From NCBI GenBank assembly GCA_017454265.1, contig JAFTDJ010000025.1:20633-84632 (forward strand): a DNA stretch of 64,000 bases. Reading direction: 5' to 3'. Every line of letters starts with the position of its first letter. Position 1 is the stretch's first letter. This document shows positions 17,710 to 25,617 of this stretch, in pieces. The DNA is from Bacteroidales bacterium (GTDB lineage: Bacteria; Bacteroidota; Bacteroidia; Bacteroidales; UBA932). The notes under the pieces are model-generated. The model saw only the letters and a list, made by a program, of their open reading frames with translations. It searched no databases and had not been told where the DNA came from. A program made the translations under genes and the position numbers.

Positions 17710-18837
17710 TTATAATGTAAATAATCTTTTGAGCCAAAGCTTCAGGACAGGATCTCCTAGGATGATCCCTTCTGGTGTGAACTCGACCAGTTCTTTATCA
17801 ATCATGGATTGTTTTAGCCGGGTAATATTGGAAGCCGAGCCCAAATTGTATTGGTCACGAACGGACGCTTCCCCAAACCCGCTTGATACGCCATCCATTA
17901 TGGCACGCAGGAAGTTCAACTGGTACGTGGTGAGGGATTGGGTCTGCTCTATAAACGCATTGCTGTTCTGGGCCAGTAAATCATCCACTGCCCGGCCGAA
18001 AGACTCCTCGGTAACGTCGTCACCGGAAAGTAGCAGTACAGAATAGGCCAGCTGTTGGACATATGAAGCCTGGTAGTCAACAGTCTCGCAGATCCGCTTA
18101 ACGAATACCTCGTCAATCTGTTTTCCAAAGGTTTTGAAACGGCCTTGAATATACGGAGTCCACGTCTGCAGCGGAATGGGTTCCAAATTGAGCACTTCCC
18201 CGAATTTGTAGAAGGGATAACTCTTTTTCAGAAACAGTTTGGTCATCATATGCAGTTTGCTGCCATATAGGCAGTATGAAACATGCTTTTGATGTTGCCA
18301 GACCCCGCGGAGTCTTTTTTGAACTTCAAGCGAGTTCGGGAACTCCCCCACCTGTTGGAACTCGTCAATGCATATGACGAGCTCACATTTCTTTCGCTCG
18401 GCAATTATCTCCGGGAGTGAGAGAACCTCTTGAGGAGAATGTGTTTTGGGTGTAATTCCCAGTGAGACAGAATATTCTGCTCCAGGTTCAGGAGAAACGG
18501 ACAGTTTCGGAATAAGCCTTTCAATAAATCCTTTGGCCAATTCATACCATTCCTCTACTTTTGATGCGGTTTGTTTGAGAATAACGGAAGAGAAGGTGTT
18601 GTAAAAATCATATTCGCTGCGGCAAGCGAAAATATCCATCTGGATAATGATACGCTCATTAATATTTGCGCGGCCGGCAACACGTTTGACAAGTGAAGTC
18701 TTCCCCCATCTTCTTGGAGACATTAAAACCGTATTTACGCCATATTTGAAATTAGATTCCAAACGGGCGGATTCTTTCTCCCGCCCGATGAAATATGTGT
18801 CTTCTGCCGGTACTCCGAAAACAAATGGTTGCTCCAT
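17710..18837 (-). CDS. AAA-type ATPase (archaeal-ATPase-like), repeat-flanked
   Basis: 375 residues from ATG 18837; a TTG six codons upstream lies inside the promoter box and is rejected. Features: FIGREKESARLE lead-in, Walker A SPRRWGKTSLV (residues 40-50), Walker B LVICIDEF (153-160), and a C-terminal winged-helix-like region from LTTYQLNFLRAIMDG, with SASNITRLKQSMIDKELVEF as the recognition segment. This is the STAND-like ATPase type with a C-terminal winged helix that is common and often multicopy in Bacteroidales, with no established role. The gene is bracketed by exact 40-bp direct repeats, and three 15-bp palindromes cover its promoter. Base composition is more AT-rich than the flanking housekeeping genes, suggesting acquisition. 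Confidence 0.85.
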   Translation of the reverse strand: MEQPFVFGVPAEDTYFIGREKESARLESNFKYGVNTVLMSPRRWGKTSLVKRVAGRANINERIIIQMDIFACRSEYDFYNTFSSVILKQTASKVEEWYELAKGFIERLIPKLSVSPEPGAEYSVSLGITPKTHSPQEVLSLPEIIAERKKCELVICIDEFQQVGEFPNSLEVQKRLRGVWQHQKHVSYCLYGSKLHMMTKLFLKKSYPFYKFGEVLNLEPIPLQTWTPYIQGRFKTFGKQIDEVFVKRICETVDYQASYVQQLAYSVLLLSGDDVTEESFGRAVDDLLAQNSNAFIEQTQSLTTYQLNFLRAIMDGVSSGFGEASVRDQYNLGSASNITRLKQSMIDKELVEFTPEGIILGDPVLKLWLKRLFTL

Positions 18838-18852
18838 ACAGCGTTGTTTTCG

Positions 18853-18860
18853 CAAATATA
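18853..18860 (-). promoter_or_regulatory. -7 box of the ATPase gene
   Basis: TATATTTG on the minus strand, 15 bases before ATG 18837. The best -33 match (CTTG, 18881-18884, 20-bp spacer) falls inside the first palindromic repeat unit, so a protein bound there would block the promoter. Confidence 0.65.
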
Positions 18861-18877
18861 AAACAATATTTTTACAT

Positions 18878-18922
18878 ACACAAGTTTGTATTACACAATA
18901 TTGTGTTACACAAGCTTGTGTG
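18878..18922. repeat. Three tandem 15-bp palindromic units (operator- or iteron-like)
   Basis: Units at 18878-18892 (ACACAAGTTTGTATT), 18893-18907 (ACACAATATTGTGTT) and 18908-18922 (ACACAAGCTTGTGTG), exactly 15 bp apart. Units 2 and 3 contain perfect 14-bp palindromes; unit 1 is imperfect. The spacing places sites on nearly the same face roughly every 1.5 helical turns. Unit 1 overlaps the putative -33 of the ATPase promoter. Confidence 0.85.
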
Positions 18923-18948
18923 TCATTGACAAAGCTTTATTGAGGCTG

Positions 18949-18988
18949 CTGTATCAAACGGTGAGTATGATTCTTAAAATCTGTCATT
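18949..18988 (+). repeat. 40-bp direct repeat, copy 2 (upstream of the ATPase)
   Basis: Exact copy of 17645-17684 in the same orientation; sequence identity ends abruptly on both sides. It sits between the palindromic array and the 3' end of prfB. Confidence 0.9.
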
Positions 18989-19036
18989 CACGACACAGTT
19001 AATTGTTGTAATAATAAACGCAGAAATGAGCGCATA

Positions 19037-20104
19037 TTATTGATTCATTAAAAACTCTTTCATGAAAGCGTTGATATCGCCGTCCAGGACGCCCTGTGTG
19101 TCGGCAGTTTCCCATCCGGTGCGCAGGTCCTTGACCATTTTGTAAGGGTGCAGCACGTAAGAGCGTATCTGGCTGCCCCATTCTATGCGCTTCTTCTGGC
19201 CTTCCAGCTCCGCCTGCTTCTCCTGACGCTTCTTGAGCTCTATGTCGTAGAGGCGGGACTTGAGTATGAGCAGGGCCCGCTGGCGGTTGTCCTGCTGGCT
19301 GCGGGTCTCGGTGTTTTCCACCGTGATGCCGGTGGGAATATGGCGCACACGAACTCCGGTCTCCACTTTGTTGACGTTCTGCCCGCCGTGTCCGCCGCTG
19401 CGGAACGTATCCCACTCGATATCGGAAGGGTTGATTTCTATGTTTATGGTGTCGTCTACCAAGGGATACACAAAGACGCTGCTGAAAGTTGTCTGGCGTT
19501 TGCCCTGTGCGTTGAAGGGCGAAATGCGCACCAGCCGGTGGACTCCGGACTCGGCCTTCAGGTAACCGTAGGCGTAATCACCCTCATACTGTATGGTGCA
19601 GGACTTGATTCCGGCCTCGTCTCCCTCTATGAGTTCGGTAACCGTCATTTTGTAGCCGTTGCGCTCGCCCCAACGCTGGTACATGCGCATGAGCATGGCG
19701 CTCCAGTCGTTCGCCTCGGTACCGCCGGCGCCGGAATTTATCGTGAGCACGGCTCCAAGGTTGTCCCCTTCGGCGCCCAGCATATTCTTAAGTTCCAGGT
19801 CTTCGAGGGCGCTTTTAGCATCAGCGTACGCGACATCGGTGTCGGGGCCTTCAGGGTCCAGCTCCAGCAGCACGTCAAGGTCCTCGACCTGCGAGTGCAG
19901 TTTGTCGTAGGCAGTTACCCACGCCTTGACGGAGTTCAGCTTTTTAAGAAAGAGTTCCGCCTCCTTGGGGTCGTCCCAGAAACCCGGAGCCTGGCTCTTG
20001 GCCTCTCCCTCGGCCACTTCTTCCCTCTTCGTGTCTATCTTGAGGTATTTCCGGAGGGCCTCCGTACGCTGCCCCAACTCCTTCACTTGTTCCTGAGTAA
20101 TCAT
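19037..20104 (-). CDS. prfB: Peptide chain release factor 2, no programmed frameshift
   Basis: 355 residues. It is a class I release factor that recognises UGA and UAA: the SPF tripeptide (residues 195-197) identifies RF2, and GGQ (240-242, RSGGHGGQNVNK) is the peptidyl-tRNA hydrolysis motif. The position of the usual autoregulatory +1 frameshift (around codon 21, LRKYLKID) is read straight through with no in-frame UGA, so that feedback control is absent. The -7 box at 20126-20133 lies 22 bases upstream. It is the first conserved gene after the accessory pocket. Confidence 0.96.
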   Translation of the reverse strand: MITQEQVKELGQRTEALRKYLKIDTKREEVAEGEAKSQAPGFWDDPKEAELFLKKLNSVKAWVTAYDKLHSQVEDLDVLLELDPEGPDTDVAYADAKSALEDLELKNMLGAEGDNLGAVLTINSGAGGTEANDWSAMLMRMYQRWGERNGYKMTVTELIEGDEAGIKSCTIQYEGDYAYGYLKAESGVHRLVRISPFNAQGKRQTTFSSVFVYPLVDDTINIEINPSDIEWDTFRSGGHGGQNVNKVETGVRVRHIPTGITVENTETRSQQDNRQRALLILKSRLYDIELKKRQEKQAELEGQKKRIEWGSQIRSYVLHPYKMVKDLRTGWETADTQGVLDGDINAFMKEFLMNQ

Positions 20105-20125
20105 TTTGCTTCAGTGTTAAGATTA

Positions 20126-20133
20126 CAAATATA
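20126..20133 (-). promoter_or_regulatory. -7 box of prfB
   Basis: TATATTTG on the minus strand, 21 bases from the prfB ATG; no clear -33. Confidence 0.5.
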
Positions 20134-20273
20134 GCAAAAAAGTTTTAGCGTACTATACGCATTCCGCATCTATCTATTATTCATGCACTTGCGTATTCCA
20201 GGCGGGGGGATTTTGCCCCCACTCGACGGAAATAACATCCTGATAACCAAGGTCTTACAAAAAAGGAAGCAGC

Positions 20274-20888
20274 TCAGATTTTACCGCAGCCACGGCCGAA
20301 GCTGACGATAAGCTCCGCGGTGAAGTCTATGCCCAGGATTGAGGAGTCGACGCAGAGGTCGTAGTTGGCGGCCACGCCCCAGTTGTTTCCGAAGGTGATG
20401 AGGTTGTAGTAGTCCCGGCGGGACTTGTCCATCTTGTGGATAAGGGTTTCGGCCTCCTCCGGGCTGATTGAGCGGCGCTCTGCAATCCTGGCTTTCCTGG
20501 CTTTCAGGGGCGCGCAGATGAAAACGTCCAGTGTGTCCATATCCCTCAGCACATAGTCGGATGCCCGTCCCACGAAGATGGCGCTGCCCCTCTGGGCTAT
20601 GTCCAGAATCGCCTCGCTCTGGATGCGGAACAACTCGTTGTCGTCCAGTACATTGCTGGAGTTATGCCAGAAGCGCGCTCCGTCCAGGAGATTGCCAAGG
20701 CCAAAGAAACGCCTGCGCTCGTCGGATTTCTGCAGGACTTCCGGGCTCAAACCGCTTTTCTTAGCGGCGCTTTCCAGCAATTCGTGGTCGTAAACAGGAA
20801 TGCCGAGGAGATTGCTGATGGCACTTGCCACGCTCTTGCCGCCGCTGCCGAACTGCCGGCCGACAGTTATCAGAGTATGCTTTTCCAT
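20274..20888 (-). CDS. Cytidylate kinase-like protein
   Basis: 204 residues with P-loop GRQFGSGGKSVA (residues 10-21), the form seen in the cytidylate_kin2 family, and downstream GRASDYVLRDMDTLDVFICA and RRDYYNLITFG segments of that family. Members are presumed nucleotide kinases; substrate specificity is not established. Bacteroidales usually also carry a canonical cmk, so this may be a paralogue with another role. It is the last gene of the DHH/FKBP/MATE/kinase operon, three bases after MATE. After its stop, 20205-20220 (GGGGG-ATTTTG-CCCCC) can form a hairpin but lacks a U-run. Confidence 0.8.
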   Translation of the reverse strand: MEKHTLITVGRQFGSGGKSVASAISNLLGIPVYDHELLESAAKKSGLSPEVLQKSDERRRFFGLGNLLDGARFWHNSSNVLDDNELFRIQSEAILDIAQRGSAIFVGRASDYVLRDMDTLDVFICAPLKARKARIAERRSISPEEAETLIHKMDKSRRDYYNLITFGNNWGVAANYDLCVDSSILGIDFTAELIVSFGRGCGKI

Positions 20889-20891
20889 AGG

Positions 20892-22286
20892 CTATACAGC
20901 ACCGCCCAGCGACGATGCGTCGTCACCGTCGTTGAGGCGTTTGAATTTATTGAAAATGTTTATGATAAGTATGGCGGACACGATAACGTTGAGCGTGTCG
21001 GAAATCGGAAAACTGATCCAGACGCCCGTTTCCTGCATCCACAGGGGAAGGGTATAGATAAGGGGAAGGAGGAAAATGAGCTGACGCGAAAGCGACAGGA
21101 ATATGGACTTTTTGACCATACCCAGGCATTGGAAGAAATTGCCGGACGCCATGCCGAAGCCGACCAGGGCGAAGCCCGAATTCATAACCCTGAGGCCCTT
21201 TGAAGCAAGGCCGACCCGCTCGTTGTCGTTGGTGAAAAGGCGTACAGCCACCTCCGGGATGAACATAGATATGAGAAAGCAGAGCGAAGTCACCAGCACC
21301 TCCCACTTTGCCGTGAGCCAGAACACCTCGCGCACGCGCTTGTACTGGCGGGCGCCGTAATTATAGCCGGCTATAGGCTGGAGACCCTGATTGAAACCCA
21401 TACACACCATCGCGAACAGCATGGTAAAGCGGTTCACTATGCCGTAGGCCCCGATTGCGAGGTCGCCGCCGTACTTTCGCAACTGCTGGTTCACGAACAG
21501 TGCCACAAGACTGGCGGCAATGTTCATCAGGAAAGGTCCCACTCCTATGGCAAGAGACTGCCAGGCAATCTTTCCGTTAAGCTGGAAAACGGGCCTGGTG
21601 AAGTGGAGGAAATGCCTTTTGTCTGCCAGGAAATTGAAAGTATATATGAGCGCCAGAATCTGGCAGATGACCGTTGCAAGGGCCGCTCCTTTAATGCCCA
21701 TCCCGAAGCCGAAAATGAAGATGGGGTCCAGGACGGCGTTGGAAATAACAGTGAACAGCGTCAGTCCCATAGCGGTCTTCGGGTGCCCGGATGAGCGTAT
21801 GATGCCGTTGAAGCCGTGCAGCAGATGCGTGAAAGTGTTGCCGAGGAGAATGATGGTCATATAATCCCTGGCGTAGGGGATGGTATTCTCGCTGGCTCCA
21901 AAGAAATAGAGTATCGGGTCCAGGAACGCCAGGGCGACCACCGTAAACAGCAGGCCTACGGCCACATTAAGGGTGAGGGTATTGGAAAGCACCTTGCCCG
22001 CAGCCTCGTAGTTTTTCTGCCCAAGCAGGATGGAAATCAGAGTCATTGCGCCCACTCCCACGAGAGTGCCCAGCGCAATGCTTATGTTCATCAGCGGGAA
22101 GGTGACTGCAAGTCCGGAAATAGCGTACGACCCTACGTCGGAAATGTGCCCGATGTAGATGCTGTCCACCATATTGTACAAAGAAGCCGCCGTCTGGGCG
22201 ATTATGCCCGGAACGGCGAACTTGCGAAGGAGCGTGCCGATGCGTTCGGTTCCAAGCTCCAGCGGAGCGGCTGAGCCTTCTGCCAT
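20892..22286 (-). CDS. MATE-family multidrug/organic cation efflux transporter
   Basis: 464 residues with about 12 hydrophobic segments. The N-terminus (RIGTLLRKFAVPGIIAQTAA then LYNMVDSIYIGH) and the repeated second half (from about residue 235, RPVFQLNGKIAWQSLAIGVG) show the two six-helix bundles of MATE exporters, which extrude organic cations using Na+ or H+ gradients across the inner membrane. The substrate cannot be read from sequence. It lies three bases downstream of the FKBP lipoprotein gene and three upstream of the cytidylate kinase-like gene. Confidence 0.92.
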   Translation of the reverse strand: MAEGSAAPLELGTERIGTLLRKFAVPGIIAQTAASLYNMVDSIYIGHISDVGSYAISGLAVTFPLMNISIALGTLVGVGAMTLISILLGQKNYEAAGKVLSNTLTLNVAVGLLFTVVALAFLDPILYFFGASENTIPYARDYMTIILLGNTFTHLLHGFNGIIRSSGHPKTAMGLTLFTVISNAVLDPIFIFGFGMGIKGAALATVICQILALIYTFNFLADKRHFLHFTRPVFQLNGKIAWQSLAIGVGPFLMNIAASLVALFVNQQLRKYGGDLAIGAYGIVNRFTMLFAMVCMGFNQGLQPIAGYNYGARQYKRVREVFWLTAKWEVLVTSLCFLISMFIPEVAVRLFTNDNERVGLASKGLRVMNSGFALVGFGMASGNFFQCLGMVKKSIFLSLSRQLIFLLPLIYTLPLWMQETGVWISFPISDTLNVIVSAILIINIFNKFKRLNDGDDASSLGGAV

Positions 22287-22289
22287 TTG

Positions 22290-23339
22290 CTACGGTTTAG
22301 CTACTAATTCCACGTCGAAACGGAGCGGCGCATATGAAGGAATCACAAGGCCTGAGCCTTTGTATCCATACCCCAGGGACTGAATGAAAATTCCGGTACC
22401 CTTCTCGCCAGCCTTCATCTTGCTCAAAGTTCGGGCAAAACCAGGGATGACTGTAGTGCTTTCGCTGCCCATGGTAATCTTGGACCAGGTATCGGAGTAG
22501 GTGATGGACACAGGCTCGTAGGTCTTGTCCCTTGAGAGACCGTAGCGTATGGCGGTGTCCCGAATAGTGGTATCGAACACCTGTCCGTTCAGCAATCTGC
22601 CGGTATAGTTGATATAAACCGTGCTGTCCTTGATTTCTTCTTCACTCGTGGGGGCGCCGGTCCGCATGTACCAGAAACCGAAGGTGCCGGAAGAGTCGGC
22701 GGCGGCCTTTGCGGGGTCTGTGCCGTAAACCGAAGGGAAACGGGCCACCAGATACCGCCCCACGGAATCTGCGCTCCACTGCTGGATTCCCAGGAAGAAA
22801 TCATCCAGCCTGATGTCTGCGATTACCGTTGTGCCTATGTCGTCGGACTTCTGTGCAAGATACTCTGCCTCAGTGTTGTAGGTATTGTATGTCTGGAGCC
22901 ATCCGGGGATGATTACCGTCCTGCGCCCGCCCCTCTTCATGCCTTTGAGAACTTCCTTTATTCCGGCTGTGAGGCCGTTGGCATACCAGGTCTCCGTACC
23001 GTAATAGCAGGATTCGTCGTAACCGCCTGTCTGCTGGGCAATCCTCGCATAGGAAGATGCGCTGATTTCGTTGTACTCGTCTTTGAAGGTGTAATCGACC
23101 CTCACGTAGAGAGAGTCTTCGAAGCTCTCCAGTGCGGCTCCGCTGCCTTCTTCCTCTTCCAGTATCCAGGAGCCCAGGGAGGTCTGTTTCCAGACATATT
23201 CGGGATGGTCCTGCTTGTTGACGTGCACCCACGCCTCGAAATGCCGCTTTGCCGCGTCATTATTGCCTACCTTGGCTGTTTTGCCGCAGGCTGCACACAG
23301 GCAGACGGCCGCGGCCGCTATGATGATAAACTTTTTCAT
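22290..23339 (-). CDS. Lipoprotein with two FKBP-type peptidyl-prolyl isomerase domains
   Basis: 349 residues, lipoprotein signal AAAAVCLCAAC (Cys18). The C-terminal FKBP domain (about 240-349) is recognisable: VYINYTGRLLNGQVFDTTIRD, VIPGFARTLSKMKAGEKG and a final LRFDVELV strand. A second, more diverged FKBP-like unit occupies about residues 75-210 (YVRVDYTFKDEYNE, AGIKEVLKGMKRGGRRTVII). Such proteins assist folding of proline-containing envelope proteins (family knowledge). The diverged first domain may bind substrate rather than catalyse. It starts one base after the DHH gene's stop. Confidence 0.88.
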   Translation of the reverse strand: MKKFIIIAAAAVCLCAACGKTAKVGNNDAAKRHFEAWVHVNKQDHPEYVWKQTSLGSWILEEEEGSGAALESFEDSLYVRVDYTFKDEYNEISASSYARIAQQTGGYDESCYYGTETWYANGLTAGIKEVLKGMKRGGRRTVIIPGWLQTYNTYNTEAEYLAQKSDDIGTTVIADIRLDDFFLGIQQWSADSVGRYLVARFPSVYGTDPAKAAADSSGTFGFWYMRTGAPTSEEEIKDSTVYINYTGRLLNGQVFDTTIRDTAIRYGLSRDKTYEPVSITYSDTWSKITMGSESTTVIPGFARTLSKMKAGEKGTGIFIQSLGYGYKGSGLVIPSYAPLRFDVELVAKP

Positions 23340-23340
23340 T

Positions 23341-24384
23341 TCAGTTCTTGGCGGTATCCTGTTGCTGCAGGAACCGTGCCGTTATGTCGCATATGTATTT
23401 CTCCGCTGAATCGGGCGAAGGGATATCGTCGGGGATGAGAATCTTGCCTCCTGAGGCTTGTTCGTGCCCGCCTCCGTGGAAGTCAGCCTTTGCCAGCAAG
23501 CGGGCGGAAGTACCCCTTCGGGAGCGTATGGAAACCCGGAACAGGGGGCCGTCCTCACGGGCCAGGACGCTCAAGCGTATGCCTTTGATTGCAAGGGGCA
23601 TGTTCACAAAGCCCTCGGTCTCTCCGTCCTGCAGGCCGTGGCGGTCGTAGAAAGCCTGCGGCAACACCGTTACCGCGGCGCCGCAGGGCAGCAGCTTCAT
23701 TCGTTCCGACAGCATATCGCCCATAGCCGCCAGCCGGTTGGGCCTTTCGCTGTGGTACAGCTTGTCTATAATATCGTCCCTGTCCACCCCTGCGGCCAGC
23801 AGTTCGGAGGCCATCCTGAGCGTACCCGGGAATACGGAGTTCGCGAAGTTGTTGGTGTCCGTGGTCATACCTGCCATGAGCGCCCGGGCGGACGGGGCGG
23901 GAATTCTGCCGGCGTCGCCGTTTATGTCGGGCATAGCCAGCAGGATACGGTACAACAGTTCACAGGTGGATGACACCCGCGTATCGCTGAAGCACAGGTC
24001 GAAAGAGTCCGGCTCGGGATCTTCGTGATGGTCTATGAGCACCTTGCGCCCCGGGTATGCCCGTATCAGGTCTTCAAGCTCTTCCGTCCTGGATATGGTA
24101 TTGAAATCCAAGCATATAAGCAAATCGGTACGTTGCAGCCTGAGCGCAGCATCGCCGCGGTCGGTGGTGTTTGTTGTGCCGTCCAGGATGAACGCGGCAG
24201 ATTCGGGCAAAGGCCCCGGAAGAAGAACTTCAGCGTCTTTGCCGCGGCAGGCGCTGAGGTATCCGGCCATAGCTGCGCTGCTCCCCGCCGCATCCCCGTC
24301 GGGACGGCCGTGGCTGACGGTAGTGATTATTGCCGCCTCATCTATCCAGGAGCTCAGCAGAGCTGTCTTTTTGTCCTCGTTCAC
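23341..24384 (-). CDS. DHH-family phosphoesterase (NrnA-like nanoRNase/pAp phosphatase)
   Basis: 347 residues from a GTG start. Catalytic motifs: HGRPDGDA (DHH motif I), LLICLDFN (II), LIDHHEDP (III, the DHH triad), DTNNF, and the DHHA1 domain signature GGGHEQASGG near residue 305. NrnA-type enzymes degrade 2-5 nt RNA fragments and dephosphorylate pAp in the cytoplasm; the assignment to NrnA rather than another DHH/DHHA1 enzyme rests on size and motif order. A -7 box (24389-24396) lies immediately upstream of the GTG, so it heads the four-gene operon with FKBP, MATE and the kinase-like gene. Confidence 0.88.
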   Translation of the reverse strand: MNEDKKTALLSSWIDEAAIITTVSHGRPDGDAAGSSAAMAGYLSACRGKDAEVLLPGPLPESAAFILDGTTNTTDRGDAALRLQRTDLLICLDFNTISRTEELEDLIRAYPGRKVLIDHHEDPEPDSFDLCFSDTRVSSTCELLYRILLAMPDINGDAGRIPAPSARALMAGMTTDTNNFANSVFPGTLRMASELLAAGVDRDDIIDKLYHSERPNRLAAMGDMLSERMKLLPCGAAVTVLPQAFYDRHGLQDGETEGFVNMPLAIKGIRLSVLAREDGPLFRVSIRSRRGTSARLLAKADFHGGGHEQASGGKILIPDDIPSPDSAEKYICDITARFLQQQDTAKN

Positions 24385-24388
24385 GATG

Positions 24389-24396
24389 CAAATTTA
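24389..24396 (-). promoter_or_regulatory. -7 box of the DHH/FKBP/MATE operon
   Basis: TAAATTTG on the minus strand, four bases before the GTG start, implying a leaderless or near-leaderless transcript. It is divergent from the plus-strand promoter at 24405-24436. Confidence 0.45.
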
Positions 24397-24404
24397 ACAA
24401 TAAT

Positions 24405-24436
24405 ATTGCATTTCATAAATCATTTTTATAACTTTG
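24405..24436 (+). promoter_or_regulatory. Promoter of the 24469 gene (-33 ATTG, -7 TAACTTTG)
   Basis: ATTG at 24405-24408 and TAACTTTG at 24429-24436, 20-bp spacer, 32 bases before the ATG. Confidence 0.65.
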
Positions 24437-24468
24437 TCCGACTTTGCAAACAAATTAGAACACATACA

Positions 24469-25161
24469 ATGAACAAAGCACTTAAGATTATTTTGGAGGT
24501 TCTCCTTCTGATTGGAATCGTGGGACTGGTCTATGCTATTTACAGCAGCATTATGAAGCCTGTGAATTTCAACAAGCAGAAAGAAAAACGCGAGGCTGTG
24601 GCAATCCAGCGCCTGAAGGATATCCGCACACTTCAGGTAGCCTACAAGAGCGTGAACGGCAAGTTCGTTTCCACTATCGACTCCCTCAAGAACTTCTACG
24701 AGAACGGCAAGATGGCAGTCGTGATGCAGGTCGGTTCCGCCGACGACTCCATTGCATGGGCTCACACCGAGAAGGTCAAGAAGGCCAACCGCAAGATTAC
24801 TCCCGAGCAGCTTCTTGCCATGTACGAGGCAGGCGACAAGAACCTCGTGTTCTCCGTCGTCACGCAGATTCCCGTCAAGGACACCCTGTTCCTGCGCCGT
24901 GATGACTTCTGCGTAGATTCCCTCGCCACCATCCCCTTCTCCGGCGGCGCCCCCGTGGAGATGGACGCCGAAACCCGTATGGTATCCGGCGTACCCGTCC
25001 CGCTTTTCGAGGCCAAGATGCCGTACAAGCTCCTTCTCAAGGGAATGGACAACCAGCTGAGAATCAACCTCGATGCCGAACGCCGCGACCAGAACAAGTA
25101 CGAAGGTCTGCAGGTGGGCAGTCTCCTGGCGCCCAACAACAACGCAGGCAACTGGGAGTAG
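24469..25161 (+). CDS. Conserved membrane-anchored protein of unknown function
   Basis: 230 residues from ATG 24469, placed just after a good promoter; an upstream in-frame extension is an antisense shadow of the DHH gene. One N-terminal transmembrane helix (about residues 5-26) is followed by a basic stretch, QKEKREAVAIQRLKDIRTLQ, and AYKSVNGKFVSTIDSLKNFY. This short positive tail, single helix and long amphipathic N-terminal helix resemble pseudopilin-like proteins, but there is no prepilin peptidase site that I can see. The C-terminal half is soluble and probably periplasmic. It precedes DUF3822 and rsmD with a three-base gap. I do not recognise a named family. Confidence 0.8.
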   Translation: MNKALKIILEVLLLIGIVGLVYAIYSSIMKPVNFNKQKEKREAVAIQRLKDIRTLQVAYKSVNGKFVSTIDSLKNFYENGKMAVVMQVGSADDSIAWAHTEKVKKANRKITPEQLLAMYEAGDKNLVFSVVTQIPVKDTLFLRRDDFCVDSLATIPFSGGAPVEMDAETRMVSGVPVPLFEAKMPYKLLLKGMDNQLRINLDAERRDQNKYEGLQVGSLLAPNNNAGNWE

Positions 25162-25164
25162 CCG

Positions 25165-25617
25165 GTGTTCACTCTTGTCCCTGCAAACTTCTTCAAGCCT
25201 GAAGCGGCGCGCGATGCGCTTGCCGATGTTGCCGTGCTGAACAGGGACGACGAAGTTAAATACAAAGAGATTCCAGCTTATTCGGCTGTTTTGATTTACA
25301 GTGTCTCCGGGGGCGCAGATGCGCTGCCGGAGATATTTTATATCCTGCAGGAACTGCCTTCCTGCAATGAGTACAACAAACTGCTGTGCTCCTGGAAAGA
25401 TGGAGAAATCTTCCTGGCAATCGCCCAGGGCAAGAGCCTGCTCATCGCGAACTCCTACAAAGCAGCGGATTTCACGACCGCCCAATACTATATTTTCCTG
25501 GCGATGAAGTCGTTGCAGCTTAATCCCGAAGTTACGACAATACGCTTCCGACATCCCCTTTCTGCAGAAAACGAAATGGCTCTATATCGCTATTTCAAGG
25601 CCGTGGAGTGCCTATGA
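25165..25617 (+). CDS. DUF3822-family protein, short form
   Basis: 150 residues from GTG 25165. Conserved segments typical of DUF3822 proteins beside rsmD in Bacteroidales: VPANFFKPEAARDALADV, YNKLLCSWKDGEIFLAIAQG, NSYKAADFTTAQYYIFLAMK and a C-terminal LYRYFKAVE. The family is thought to have an actin/ASKHA-like fold and has no established function. Known members are longer (about 250 residues as I recall), so this one may have lost the first half of the fold. It overlaps rsmD by ATGA, suggesting a linked role in ribosome or RNA metabolism (inference). Confidence 0.75.
   Translation: MFTLVPANFFKPEAARDALADVAVLNRDDEVKYKEIPAYSAVLIYSVSGGADALPEIFYILQELPSCNEYNKLLCSWKDGEIFLAIAQGKSLLIANSYKAADFTTAQYYIFLAMKSLQLNPEVTTIRFRHPLSAENEMALYRYFKAVECL

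Noticed and set aside
17645-18988. CRISPR array
   Set aside because: Only two repeat copies, 1.3 kb apart, with a gene between and no spacers or cas genes.
16360-18988. Prophage or conjugative element remnant
   Set aside because: No structural, integrase, relaxase or transfer genes; only AbiE-type, HTH and ATPase genes.
20205-20220. Rho-independent terminator after the cytidylate kinase-like gene
   Set aside because: The G5/C5 hairpin has no U-run on the minus strand; kept only as a hairpin note.
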